This document shows, in pieces, positions 1 to 6,050 of a DNA stretch of 8,713 bases (position 1 is its first letter; each line of letters begins with the position of its first letter). Source of the DNA: Desulfoprunum sp. (GTDB taxonomy: Bacteria; Desulfobacterota; Desulfobulbia; Desulfobulbales; Desulfocapsaceae); NCBI GenBank assembly GCA_030696435.1, contig JAUYSF010000274.1, forward strand, positions 1-8,713, in the 5' to 3' direction. The notes below the pieces were generated by a model. That model saw nothing but the letters and a program-made list of their open reading frames with translations, searched no databases and was not told the origin of the DNA. The translations under genes were made by a program, and so were the position numbers.

Positions 1-97
1 GTGGTGACTCGTCCATACATACCACCGGGAACCGCGCATCATAAGGTTGTTTATAGACATCTAGCACCTGCTCCATCTGAGCTACGAAGTTGGCGTT
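1..97 (-). mobile_element. IS630-type transposase fragment
   Basis: The last 32 codons of the minus-strand frame match the catalytic-core entry of IS630-family transposases: FVAQMEQVLDVYKQPYDARF, then VVCMDESP. The segment begins in the middle of an IS630 coding region, not at an IS630 end, so it joined the neighbouring transposase by deletion or recombination and not by clean insertion. It continues off the left edge. Confidence 0.6.
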
Positions 98-781
98 GTG
101 GGGATGCTCGCGCCGAAAGTCGTTTAAAAAACGCTGAGCTGCCCGGCGTTCGCAGTCTTGCTTGGTCGTACCATCCTGCTTGATGATCATCTCCGGGCAG
201 AGGGGAATCACCACTCGTTGGTCGGGATGGACAATGGCTGCGCCGAGCATCTGCTGGTAGTACACAATGCGGTCATTCTTCTTGCGCTTTTTCAGGCAAT
301 ATGGAGAACTGACCTTTTCTGAAGAGTAGATGCCCGTGCCATCCAGGGCCAGCAGGTAATGATCGTCCAGCCAAACGAGTTTTTCCAGAGCCTTGCCACG
401 CTGGGCGTGATGAAACAGGGTGAGGAATGGCTGACGCAGGTAGCCCGGGGAAACCTCATCCAAAGATATGCGCATTTGGCTGTCACAGGGGATACTGCCA
501 ATACCATAAACCCCACGCAGACTTTCCGGCTCGTCGCAACGTCGCTTGTCAAAAGCCAACAGTGATGGATCTTTGAGCGAAAACACGGCGAAACCGCTCA
601 TCAGGACGTCGACCAGAGGGATTTTGCTGTTGTTTGCCCGATGGTCGGCTACCATTTCAAAATCCTGGCGAATCGCCTTGAACATGGCGTCGGCGTTGAG
701 ATGTTTGCGCATGGTTATCTTGGTATCGGCGGTAAGATTTGCAAGTGCTTCAATCGAGTAGACTTTTTTTCGTGACTCCAT
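1..781 (-). CDS. DDE transposase, hybrid and partial at left edge
   Basis: An uninterrupted minus-strand frame of 260 codons starts at ATG 781-779 and is still open at the left edge. A Shine-Dalgarno AGGAG (minus strand, 792-788) lies 6 nt upstream. Residues 1 to about 228 read like an IS4/ISNCY-style DDE transposase: an N-terminal region with SGFAVFSLKDPSLL at 62-75, then a first catalytic aspartate in LALDGTG (D147), followed by conserved VHPDQRVVIPL and KQDGTTKQDCE segments. From about residue 229 (window position 97) the reading changes to the pattern of IS630-type transposases: FVAQMEQVLDVY, then PVVCMDESP with the IS630 catalytic aspartate D257. The rest of the first transposase, including its other catalytic residues, is absent from this window. 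It is therefore probably a dead hybrid. Family names come from remembered motifs and are less certain than the transposase call. Confidence 0.8.
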   Translation of the reverse strand, partial: MESRKKVYSIEALANLTADTKITMRKHLNADAMFKAIRQDFEMVADHRANNSKIPLVDVLMSGFAVFSLKDPSLLAFDKRRCDEPESLRGVYGIGSIPCDSQMRISLDEVSPGYLRQPFLTLFHHAQRGKALEKLVWLDDHYLLALDGTGIYSSEKVSSPYCLKKRKKNDRIVYYQQMLGAAIVHPDQRVVIPLCPEMIIKQDGTTKQDCERRAAQRFLNDFRREHPHNANFVAQMEQVLDVYKQPYDARFPVVCMDESP

Positions 782-787
782 GGCGAT

Positions 788-816
788 CTCCTATGTAAGA
801 TATTGATAATACATAG
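788..816 (-). promoter_or_regulatory. Transposase RBS flanked by an inverted repeat
   Basis: On the minus strand, AGGAG (792-788) sits 6 nt before the transposase ATG. Immediately upstream are two perfectly complementary 7-nt arms, CTATGTA (plus strand 791-797) and TACATAG (810-816), separated by 12 nt. In the mRNA this stem would partly cover the Shine-Dalgarno. That could limit transposase translation, but this is inference from pairing only. Confidence 0.4.
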
Positions 817-1018
817 AAAAATCACAAAAAGCCTTCATCGGCCTTGTCAAGCGAAAAATACACCACGAAGTTAATTTATTTTACTGAAATAGTGTGATAA
901 TTTCGACAAAAAACTCCTGAGAATTGATGAAAAACATACAACTCTTATAGTATACAAATGACAACTATTTCAAGATGTTAAATCGTATTTTAACGTGACA
1001 AAGTAGAACTACTTGCTA

Positions 1019-1037
1019 ACTTATATATTATATAAGT
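1019..1037. repeat. 19-bp palindrome
   Basis: Two 9-nt arms, ACTTATATA and TATATAAGT, are perfect reverse complements around a single central T. The palindrome lies about 75 bp upstream of the toxin-antitoxin promoter. A 14-bp palindrome of similar core sequence occurs at 7237-7250. Both are AT-rich, so chance or a DNA-unwinding role is possible. Confidence 0.45.
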
Positions 1038-1094
1038 ACATATATTAGCTTTATATAAACTTGCCCAGCCAGAGCAAAAACCTGAGCGGGAATT

Positions 1095-1115
1095 GTCCAA
1101 ATTTATCAATTTGAC
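1095..1115. promoter_or_regulatory. Candidate operator overlapping the mqsRA -35
   Basis: CAAATT (1098-1103) and AATTTG (1108-1113) form a perfect inverted repeat around a 4-nt centre. Allowing one bulged C, the arms extend to GTC and GAC at 1095 and 1115. The right arm covers most of the -35 hexamer, the expected place for an autorepressor. The known E. coli MqsA boxes have AACCT/AGGTT arms, which are absent here. That this is the operator is inference from position and symmetry. Confidence 0.4.
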
Positions 1116-1139
1116 TAATTTAATCATATTGGTTATTAT
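1111..1139 (+). promoter_or_regulatory. Sigma70-type promoter of the toxin-antitoxin pair
   Basis: A -35 TTGACT (1111-1116) and a -10 TATTAT (1134-1139) are separated by an ideal 17-bp spacer; each matches the consensus at five of six positions. Transcription would start near 1146, only about two bases before the toxin ATG at 1148, predicting a leaderless or nearly leaderless transcript. Consistent with that, no Shine-Dalgarno precedes the ATG. Confidence 0.65.
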
Positions 1140-1147
1140 TTTTTTAC

Positions 1148-1455
1148 ATGGAAAAGCGGAAGCCCCATTACAGCCTGGCCGAAATAAAAGCTTTTGTTGA
1201 AGTTCCAATAAATCGACCTTTCACGATAACAGCTTTGCGAGGAGGTCTTGAACTTGGATTGTCGGAACCAGAAATGCGCATCGTGGTGCTTTCTCTTTCC
1301 TACCGCGATTTTTACAAGTCAATGACACCTATGCTGATCATAGGGAATGGCAAGACGTGTATCATGGCATGACAGAAGACGGAGTAGCAGTTTATATCAA
1401 GATTACTGCCTATATGGATGGTCGCCCCCCGATTATCCAGTTCAAGGCAAAGTGA
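1148..1455 (+). pseudogene. mqsR: MqsR-type mRNA interferase toxin, frameshifted
   Basis: MqsR is a RelE-fold ribonuclease that cuts mRNA at GC-containing sites and is neutralised by MqsA. The first 61 codons align with E. coli MqsR: the start MEKRxPH, the ELGL segment near residue 36 and the conserved DFYKSMT (54-60) with catalytic lysine K57. A base is then missing at about 1325-1330. The original frame stops at TGA 1370-1372 after 74 codons, while the plus-one-shifted frame restores YADHREWQDVY, VYIKITAY and IIQFKAK to a stop at 1453-1455. An intact gene would encode about 102 residues (98 in E. coli). Counterparts of E. coli Q68, Y81 and K96 lie beyond the shift, so the toxin is predicted inactive. 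A sequencing error is possible. The C run at 1425-1430 is downstream and in frame, so it is not the cause. The antitoxin follows 9 nt later. Confidence 0.88.
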
Positions 1456-1464
1456 GGTAGAGCG

Positions 1465-1854
1465 ATGAATTGTCCAAGTTGTGGTAACTCTGAAATGCTT
1501 TCCAAAATTCAGGATGAAACCCTCACCTGCGGCGGACAATCCTTAACATTACACTCGATGAAAGGAGTTTTTTGTTCTGCGTGCGGTGAAGGAATATGGA
1601 ATGAAGAGAGTTATCGTCGTTATACGGAAGCGCAAACGGCTATTGTTCGAGCAGTGAAAGGCGACGTGGCCGCCGATATCCGACGTATCCGAAAGAGCTT
1701 AAAGCTCACTCAAACAGAGCTTTCCAAAGTTGTCGGTATAGGGAAAGTTGCATTTTCTCGCTATGAGCGAGGTGAAACGAAGCCACCAACTCCTTTGGTT
1801 AAGCTTTTAAAGCTGGTGGAAAGACATCCTGACCTCCTTGCAGAAATTCGTTAG
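1465..1854 (+). CDS. mqsA: MqsA-type antitoxin, zinc and HTH protein
   Basis: MqsA binds MqsR through its N-terminal zinc domain and represses the operon through its C-terminal Xre-type HTH. Both halves are present. Zinc ligands C3 and C6 (NCPSC) and C37 and C40 (VFCSAC) match E. coli MqsA. The HTH spans about 70-105 and contains LTQTELSKVVG and AFSRYERG, and the C-terminus HPDLLAEIR is almost that of E. coli (HPELLNEIR). Length is 129 residues against 131. The Shine-Dalgarno GAGG (1454-1457) overlaps the toxin stop and lies 7 nt before the ATG, typical of translational coupling. In E. coli, N97 and R101 contact the operator. Here the arginine is kept (R99) but the asparagine is valine (V95), so operator specificity may differ. 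The antitoxin is intact although its partner is broken. Confidence 0.93.
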   Translation: MNCPSCGNSEMLSKIQDETLTCGGQSLTLHSMKGVFCSACGEGIWNEESYRRYTEAQTAIVRAVKGDVAADIRRIRKSLKLTQTELSKVVGIGKVAFSRYERGETKPPTPLVKLLKLVERHPDLLAEIR

Positions 1855-1894
1855 AGGGGTCACTGCAAAAACGGATCGAAAAAGACGGTACCTT

Positions 1895-1900
1895 TATAAT
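1895..1900 (+). promoter_or_regulatory. Perfect -10 hexamer before the recombinase
   Basis: TATAAT occurs 8 nt before ATG 1909, with no convincing -35 at 16-18 bp. If used, transcription would begin near 1907. That leaves no leader for ATG 1909 but about 35 nt before the GTG at 1942, which has its own Shine-Dalgarno. Confidence 0.35.
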
Positions 1901-1908
1901 TTCGGGGG

Positions 1909-2535
1909 ATGAGTAACAATAGCCACAATCGGAGTGAAACAGTGATCAAAAACCCCAATCACCCACAAAAAAATTCCACCATCAAGGTTGAGCCGATTCG
2001 GGATGTCCGGGATATCAGAGCCATCAAAAAGATGCTGGCCGATAATCCTCGCAACCTTTGTCTTTTTGTCCTGGGGATCAATACCAACCTGAGGGCCTCG
2101 AATCTCCTCAATCTCACCGCTGGACAGGTCCGACATTGCAATGCCGGTGATGAAATCACCTTGAAAGAAAAGAAGACCGGGAAACCTCGGCGGATCACCC
2201 TGAACAAGTCATCCATCGCTACCATTAAAGAACTGCTTGCCTCAACTCCCCTTCCTGACAACTCTCCACTTTTTTTCAGTCAACGGGGCGAGGTTTTGAC
2301 TGTTCCCTCTGTAAACCGCCTGGTGAAGTCCTGGTGTCAGGCTATCAATTTGAAGGGCAACTACGGCAGTCACACTTTGCGTAAGACTTTTGGTTACCAT
2401 CAGCGGATACAGTTGAACACTTCCATCCCGGAATTGATGGTTATGTTCAACCACTCAAACCAAAAGCAGACCTTGGATTATCTTTGTATCCAGCCTGACG
2501 AGATCCGGTCTGCCTACATGAAATTGGAGCTGTGA
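1909..2535 (+). CDS. Small tyrosine recombinase (phage-type integrase)
   Basis: This is a site-specific DNA recombinase that would cut and join DNA through a covalent 3'-phosphotyrosine. All catalytic positions can be placed: R62 (in TNLRASNLL), a lysine in the beta-hairpin (K88-K92 region), H155 and R158 (SHTLRKTF), H182 (MFNHSN) and nucleophile Y191 (TLDYLCI). At 208 residues, or 197 from the GTG at 1942, it lacks the N-terminal SAM-like core-binding domain of full-length integrases, so it is a catalytic-domain-only protein. Residues 1-25 are polar and look non-conserved, which also supports the later start. The next gene begins 3 nt after its stop, and a two-component system follows, so it seems to be the first gene of an operon and not the edge of a prophage. 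No attachment site was recognised. Whether it recombines DNA or acts as a binding protein is unknown. Confidence 0.88.
   Translation: MSNNSHNRSETVIKNPNHPQKNSTIKVEPIRDVRDIRAIKKMLADNPRNLCLFVLGINTNLRASNLLNLTAGQVRHCNAGDEITLKEKKTGKPRRITLNKSSIATIKELLASTPLPDNSPLFFSQRGEVLTVPSVNRLVKSWCQAINLKGNYGSHTLRKTFGYHQRIQLNTSIPELMVMFNHSNQKQTLDYLCIQPDEIRSAYMKLEL
1931..1934 (+). promoter_or_regulatory. RBS favouring the internal GTG start
   Basis: GGAG lies 7 nt before an in-frame GTG at 1942-1944. ATG 1909 is preceded only by a G run that abuts it directly. The better-spaced signal suggests translation starts at 1942, giving a 197-residue protein. Confidence 0.45.
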
Positions 2536-2538
2536 TAA

Positions 2539-2772
2539 ATGGCCCTGACACTGAGACTCACGGAAACCGAAAACGCATTGCTGGAAAAAATCGCTGTAGA
2601 TCTGAACGAGAAAACCCAATCTGGGGCAAGCAAAATGATGATTGCATCTTGGATAGCAAGGAAAAGAGATCTTTCAAACCTCCAGGTTCATAACATGGAG
2701 TTTCAAGCTCGGTTGATCCAAATACCCTCTCCATTGCCATTATACGAAAGTAGCCGGAAAGAAAATGCCTGA
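2539..2772 (+). CDS. Small ribbon-helix-helix-like protein
   Basis: This 77-residue protein is not firmly recognised. Residues 2-8 (ALTLRLT) form a likely beta strand, followed by helices at about 9-20 (ETENALLEKIAV) and 28-40. This is the strand-helix-helix order of CopG/Arc-type DNA-binding proteins, whose strand contacts the DNA major groove. The tail from about 48 is proline-containing and probably disordered. The ATG lies 3 nt after the recombinase stop, with GGAG (2525-2528) about 10 nt upstream inside the recombinase gene. Its stop overlaps the start of the kinase by 8 bp, so the three genes are probably translationally coupled. It may regulate this operon or assist the recombinase, but that is inference. 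It could also be an antitoxin-like remnant, although no toxin adjoins it. Confidence 0.7.
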   Translation: MALTLRLTETENALLEKIAVDLNEKTQSGASKMMIASWIARKRDLSNLQVHNMEFQARLIQIPSPLPLYESSRKENA

Positions 2773-4537
2773 TTCACAGAAATACGAGATACCTTCAACA
2801 CCGATCTCCTTCCGGCTTTCTCGGGCATCACTGGGATTCATATTCGCCACTGTTATTCTGGCTGCTCTGACTGGATTTTCCACCTACAAGAATATCCGTC
2901 GAGGACAGAATCTGATGGAACAATTTCTCCTGCAAAAAGGAGAAACCGTCATCCGCTCCATTGAGGCCGGACACAGAACCTCAATGATGCATCATATGAG
3001 CGAGGGTAACCCTCTGCATACCCTTATTATTGAAAACATACGGGAAAATGACATTGCTTTTATCCGTATCGTCAACGAAAAGAATAGCGTTATCGATGAG
3101 ACCGCATCGTTATCTGTCTCCAAACTTTCTGCTCAGCAAATTGACCGCATAATCCGGACTGGAAGGCCGGTTACCGAATTGCATAGTGAGCTCCGGCTTT
3201 TCACAGTATCCGACCTGTTCCAACCCAAAAACCAAGGCCAGGACACAATGATGGCCGGCAGCTATCGGATGCCTTCGGCAGGAACACCGAACGATCAGGG
3301 TAAGCAGTTCATCTCTATTGGTCTTATCACAGATGAATTCGATACCGCCCGTAAGCAGGATATGCAGCACGCCCTTTTCATGGGCGGGATTCTGTTCCTG
3401 ATTGGCAGTGTTGGTATATATTTCTTGTTTTTATACCAGGCGATCCGAGTCGCCAAATCAACACTTACCGACATGAAACTGTATACCGACAACGTCATTG
3501 AAAGTATACCAACAGGACTTATTACACTCGATGCTCAGAACCGGGTGGTCTCCTGTAACAGGAAGGCCGAGGAGATATTCCGGCGGACCAAGGAAGAAAT
3601 CCAAGGCAAAACAATCACCGAAACCCTGCCGGGATGTTCCTTTAATTGCAGAGATATCTGCAACACCGATGTTGACCTGTCGGATGAGTTTATAACGGAT
3701 GACGGCAGGCATATACCCATCAAAATCAGCGGTTCCTGCCTGACCAACAATGAAGGACGAGCTGTCGGTACGGTATTGATCATACGGGACATGAGCTCAA
3801 TCCGGGAGATGGAGCAGCAGCTTGAACGCTCACGGCGGATGGTGGCGCTCGGTAAGATGGCAGCCGGCATCGCCCATGAAATACGGAACCCGCTGGGAAC
3901 GTTGCGAGGGTTTGCCCATTATTTCGGCAGCCGACCAGAGGCAAACGAGGAAAGCAAAAGCTATGCAAACCTCATGATAAGTGAGGTTGACCGTCTCAAC
4001 CGCAATGTTTCCGGCCTGCTGCAATTCGCCAGGCCACGTGAGCCGCAGTTTCTGCCGGTGGATCTGGATGAATTGCTAGCAAAAACCGCGGTCTTGATGG
4101 AAAGTGATTTTGCCAACCATGGCTTAAATTTTCACTGGCAGCGCAATACCGGCATAACCGTCTTCGCCGACCCGGATTTGCTCCTCCAGGTGTTGATGAA
4201 TCTGATAAAAAACAGTATTCACGCAACACCGCCGGGAGGCCAGATTTCCCTGACAGGCTCTGAGAGTGAGCAGAATATCAGAATTTCAGTGTCCGATACC
4301 GGAAGTGGCATGAACGACCACGAACGTGAAAAAATGTTTGATCCGTTTTTTACCACCGGGAAGACAGGCACCGGGCTTGGCCTTGCCGTCAGTCATCAGA
4401 TTATAGAGCAGCACCAAGGAGTTTTCGAGGTTGAGACTGCCTCGGGAAAAGGAACGACCGTTACGCTTGTTTTACCAAAAAGGAAGAGGAATGATGACGG
4501 GGAAAAGAAAACAGGAAACGATTCTGCTGGTCGATGA
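2765..4537 (+). CDS. Membrane PAS sensor histidine kinase (ZraS/HydH-like)
   Basis: This inner-membrane kinase autophosphorylates on histidine and passes phosphate to the regulator encoded next. Domain order over 590 residues: TM1 about 21-40; periplasmic sensor about 41-202; TM2 about 204-224; PAS about 240-345; HisKA with phosphoacceptor H371 (AGIAHEIRNPLG); HATPase with N box N483 (NLIKNSIHA), G1 D511-G513 (DTGSGM), F box FDPFFTT and G2 GTGLGL (535-540). All catalytic motifs are intact. There is no HAMP domain between TM2 and PAS, as in ZraS/HydH relatives. Two features stand out: a Met/His cluster M74-M75-H76-H77-M78 in the periplasmic part, a possible soft-metal site, and a C291-x3-C295-x3-C299 cluster inside the PAS domain. 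The start overlaps the previous gene by 8 bp, and the 3' end overlaps the regulator gene by 47 bp. The signal sensed is not shown by the sequence. Confidence 0.93.
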   Translation: MPDSQKYEIPSTPISFRLSRASLGFIFATVILAALTGFSTYKNIRRGQNLMEQFLLQKGETVIRSIEAGHRTSMMHHMSEGNPLHTLIIENIRENDIAFIRIVNEKNSVIDETASLSVSKLSAQQIDRIIRTGRPVTELHSELRLFTVSDLFQPKNQGQDTMMAGSYRMPSAGTPNDQGKQFISIGLITDEFDTARKQDMQHALFMGGILFLIGSVGIYFLFLYQAIRVAKSTLTDMKLYTDNVIESIPTGLITLDAQNRVVSCNRKAEEIFRRTKEEIQGKTITETLPGCSFNCRDICNTDVDLSDEFITDDGRHIPIKISGSCLTNNEGRAVGTVLIIRDMSSIREMEQQLERSRRMVALGKMAAGIAHEIRNPLGTLRGFAHYFGSRPEANEESKSYANLMISEVDRLNRNVSGLLQFARPREPQFLPVDLDELLAKTAVLMESDFANHGLNFHWQRNTGITVFADPDLLLQVLMNLIKNSIHATPPGGQISLTGSESEQNIRISVSDTGSGMNDHEREKMFDPFFTTGKTGTGLGLAVSHQIIEQHQGVFEVETASGKGTTVTLVLPKRKRNDDGEKKTGNDSAGR

Positions 4538-5858
4538 TGATGTAGCCCATCGGACCATGCTCAAGGTAAACCTGTCGGGAGAGAGTTTTCACATTGAAGA
4601 GGTGACAGACGGCAATGAGGTTTTACCCTTCTTGAATCGCCATAAGGTCGATCTGATTCTTCTCGATATGAAAATGGCGGGAATGGACGGCCTGACCACC
4701 CTCTCCGTGCTTCTCCAGGCCGGATACACCCAACCGGTAATAGTTCTCACCGCTTTTTCTTCGGTCGAAACTGCCGTGGAGGCGATGAAAAAAGGAGCCT
4801 TTGATTACATCACCAAGCCGGTCGACATCGAAGAACTCAAGCTGCTCATCAGGCGTGCTTTGAGTTTTAGGTTTTTAAGTGAGGAAAATGTAGCACTGAA
4901 GAACAGACTTCATGAACAGTTTTCTTTTGGCAAGATCATCGGCAAAAGCGCTGCAATGCAGGAAATGTTCACCACGCTGTCGATGGTGGCACCCACCGAT
5001 GCGACAGTCTTGATCACCGGCGAATCGGGTACCGGCAAAGAGCTTGTCGCCAACGCCCTACACCAGAACAGCCACCGTAGTGCTTTTCCATTTATTAAAT
5101 TAAACTGCGCTGCGCTCAACGAGAATCTTCTCGAAAGTGAGCTGTTCGGCCATGAGTCCGGTGCCTTCACCGGTGCAACAGGTCGCCGGAAAGGCCGGTT
5201 TGAGCTGGCCCACAAAGGTACCCTGTTTCTTGATGAAATCGGAGATATGAGCCTGCCGACTCAGGCCAAAATACTCAGGGTCCTGCAGGAAGGTGAATTC
5301 GAACGACTGGGCGGCACGGAAACGATCAAGACGGATGTACGATTACTGGTCGCGACTCATAAAAATCTGCAGGCCATGATCGAAGAAGGCACATTCCGCC
5401 AGGACCTCTATTTCCGTTTGTCAGTCGTTCCCGTCATGCTTCCAGCTCTCAGGGAGAGAAGCATCGATATCCCAGAACTGGCCAACTCCTTTCTGCGACG
5501 ATTTACCGAAAAAAATAGAAAAGATATCAAAGGAATCCATCCCGAGGCTCTGAATCTGCTCATGCAATATGACTGGCCGGGAAATATCCGTGAACTTGAA
5601 AACACCATGGAACGTGCAGTGATCCTGTGTCTCGGAGAACAGATTACGCCGCAGGATCTGCCGCCCCATCTCCTCTCTGAAACAGTCAGGGCTATGAAAC
5701 AGATGCAAACCGACGATGGATATACATTACGCGATTTTGAACGCGAAATGATCCGGTCGACACTCGAAAAAACAGGAAATAACAAAAGCCTGTCTGCCAA
5801 GATGCTGGGGGTAGCCCGGCAAACACTCTTAAATAAAATCAAGGAGTACGGGCTGTGA
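4491..5858 (+). CDS. NtrC-family sigma54-dependent response regulator
   Basis: Phosphorylated by the upstream kinase, such regulators form rings that remodel sigma54 RNA polymerase from distant enhancer sites. Receiver domain 10-122: acidic pocket D15-D17, phosphoacceptor D59 (LILLDMKM), T87 and K109. AAA+ domain about 148-375: Walker A GESGTGKE (177-184), the sigma54-contacting loop GAFTGA (224-229), Walker B LFLDEI (245-250), arginine-finger region FRQDLYFRL, and sensor II WPGNIREL (362-369). A Fis-type HTH occupies about 412-455. All key residues are intact and the 455-residue length is normal for ZraR/HydG/AtoC relatives. I chose ATG 4491, or the adjacent ATG 4494, because AGGAAGAGG (4481-4489) precedes it and the receiver domain begins at once. 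An upstream in-frame ATG at 4431 would add 20 basic residues coded inside the kinase domain. The sigma54 promoter at 7261 is its obvious candidate target. Confidence 0.95.
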   Translation: MMTGKRKQETILLVDDDVAHRTMLKVNLSGESFHIEEVTDGNEVLPFLNRHKVDLILLDMKMAGMDGLTTLSVLLQAGYTQPVIVLTAFSSVETAVEAMKKGAFDYITKPVDIEELKLLIRRALSFRFLSEENVALKNRLHEQFSFGKIIGKSAAMQEMFTTLSMVAPTDATVLITGESGTGKELVANALHQNSHRSAFPFIKLNCAALNENLLESELFGHESGAFTGATGRRKGRFELAHKGTLFLDEIGDMSLPTQAKILRVLQEGEFERLGGTETIKTDVRLLVATHKNLQAMIEEGTFRQDLYFRLSVVPVMLPALRERSIDIPELANSFLRRFTEKNRKDIKGIHPEALNLLMQYDWPGNIRELENTMERAVILCLGEQITPQDLPPHLLSETVRAMKQMQTDDGYTLRDFEREMIRSTLEKTGNNKSLSAKMLGVARQTLLNKIKEYGL

Positions 5859-5888
5859 TTGTTGCCAGTTTGAAATAAGAGCTTTTAG

Positions 5889-5894
5889 AGGAGG
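5889..5894 (+). promoter_or_regulatory. Perfect RBS of the 38-residue membrane peptide
   Basis: AGGAGG, the full anti-16S complement, lies 8 nt before ATG 5903. This is the strongest Shine-Dalgarno in the window and the main reason to accept the short gene. Confidence 0.75.
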
Positions 5895-5902
5895 ATTCAA
5901 AG

Positions 5903-6019
5903 ATGGCAAAGCAACGGAAAAACGAAAATCAGCTACAATCAATGAAGCGCTGGAGTTTCCTGCTCATTTTGGGAAGCCTTTTTCTGTTTATCCTGGCGTA
6001 CTTTTTCTATCCTCGATAG
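5903..6019 (+). CDS. 38-residue single-span membrane peptide
   Basis: I do not recognise a family. The peptide has a polar, basic N-terminus (MAKQRKNENQLQSMKR), then a hydrophobic helix from about residue 17 to 36 (beginning WSFLLILGSLF) and ends FYPR. The positive-inside rule predicts an N-in, single-pass inner-membrane peptide. It starts 44 nt after the regulator stop with a perfect Shine-Dalgarno and no visible terminator between them, so it is probably the last gene of the two-component operon. Small membrane peptides beside sensor kinases often modulate the kinase (MgrB and SafA are known cases). That role here is inference from position alone. It is shorter than common annotation cut-offs and would be easily missed. 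Confidence 0.72.
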   Translation: MAKQRKNENQLQSMKRWSFLLILGSLFLFILAYFFYPR

Positions 6020-6050
6020 CCAAAGGATATAGAACCAGATGACGGACACC

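Larger units (their letters stand above)
782..1147. other. AT-rich intergenic region without a gene
   Basis: This 366-bp gap holds no credible ORF. Its left part (to roughly 870) has less extreme base composition and may contain the IS terminus, but I cannot identify a terminal inverted repeat or target duplication. From about 870 it is strongly AT-rich. It contains a 19-bp palindrome (1019-1037) and, at its right end, the promoter and candidate operator of the toxin-antitoxin genes. Confidence 0.6.

Noticed and set aside
359..761. Plus-strand open frames over the transposase
   Set aside because: They are shadows of a continuous minus-strand transposase frame with recognisable motifs and a Shine-Dalgarno.
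1425..1430. Run of six C as the cause of the mqsR frameshift
   Set aside because: The restored frame already holds upstream at YADHREWQDVY and continues correctly through the C run to the stop, so the lost base is at 1325-1330.
1909..2535. Integron integrase with a toxin-antitoxin cassette
   Set aside because: The recombinase lacks the core-binding domain expected of IntI, and no attI or attC-like sites are visible around the toxin-antitoxin genes.
4431..4490. Upstream ATG for the response regulator
   Set aside because: It adds 20 basic residues coded within the kinase catalytic domain before a receiver domain that normally begins near the N-terminus. ATG 4491/4494 has a good Shine-Dalgarno.
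5840..5870. Sigma54-like GG...GC pair before the small membrane peptide
   Set aside because: The spacing between GG and GC is 11 bp instead of 10 and the other bases match poorly.
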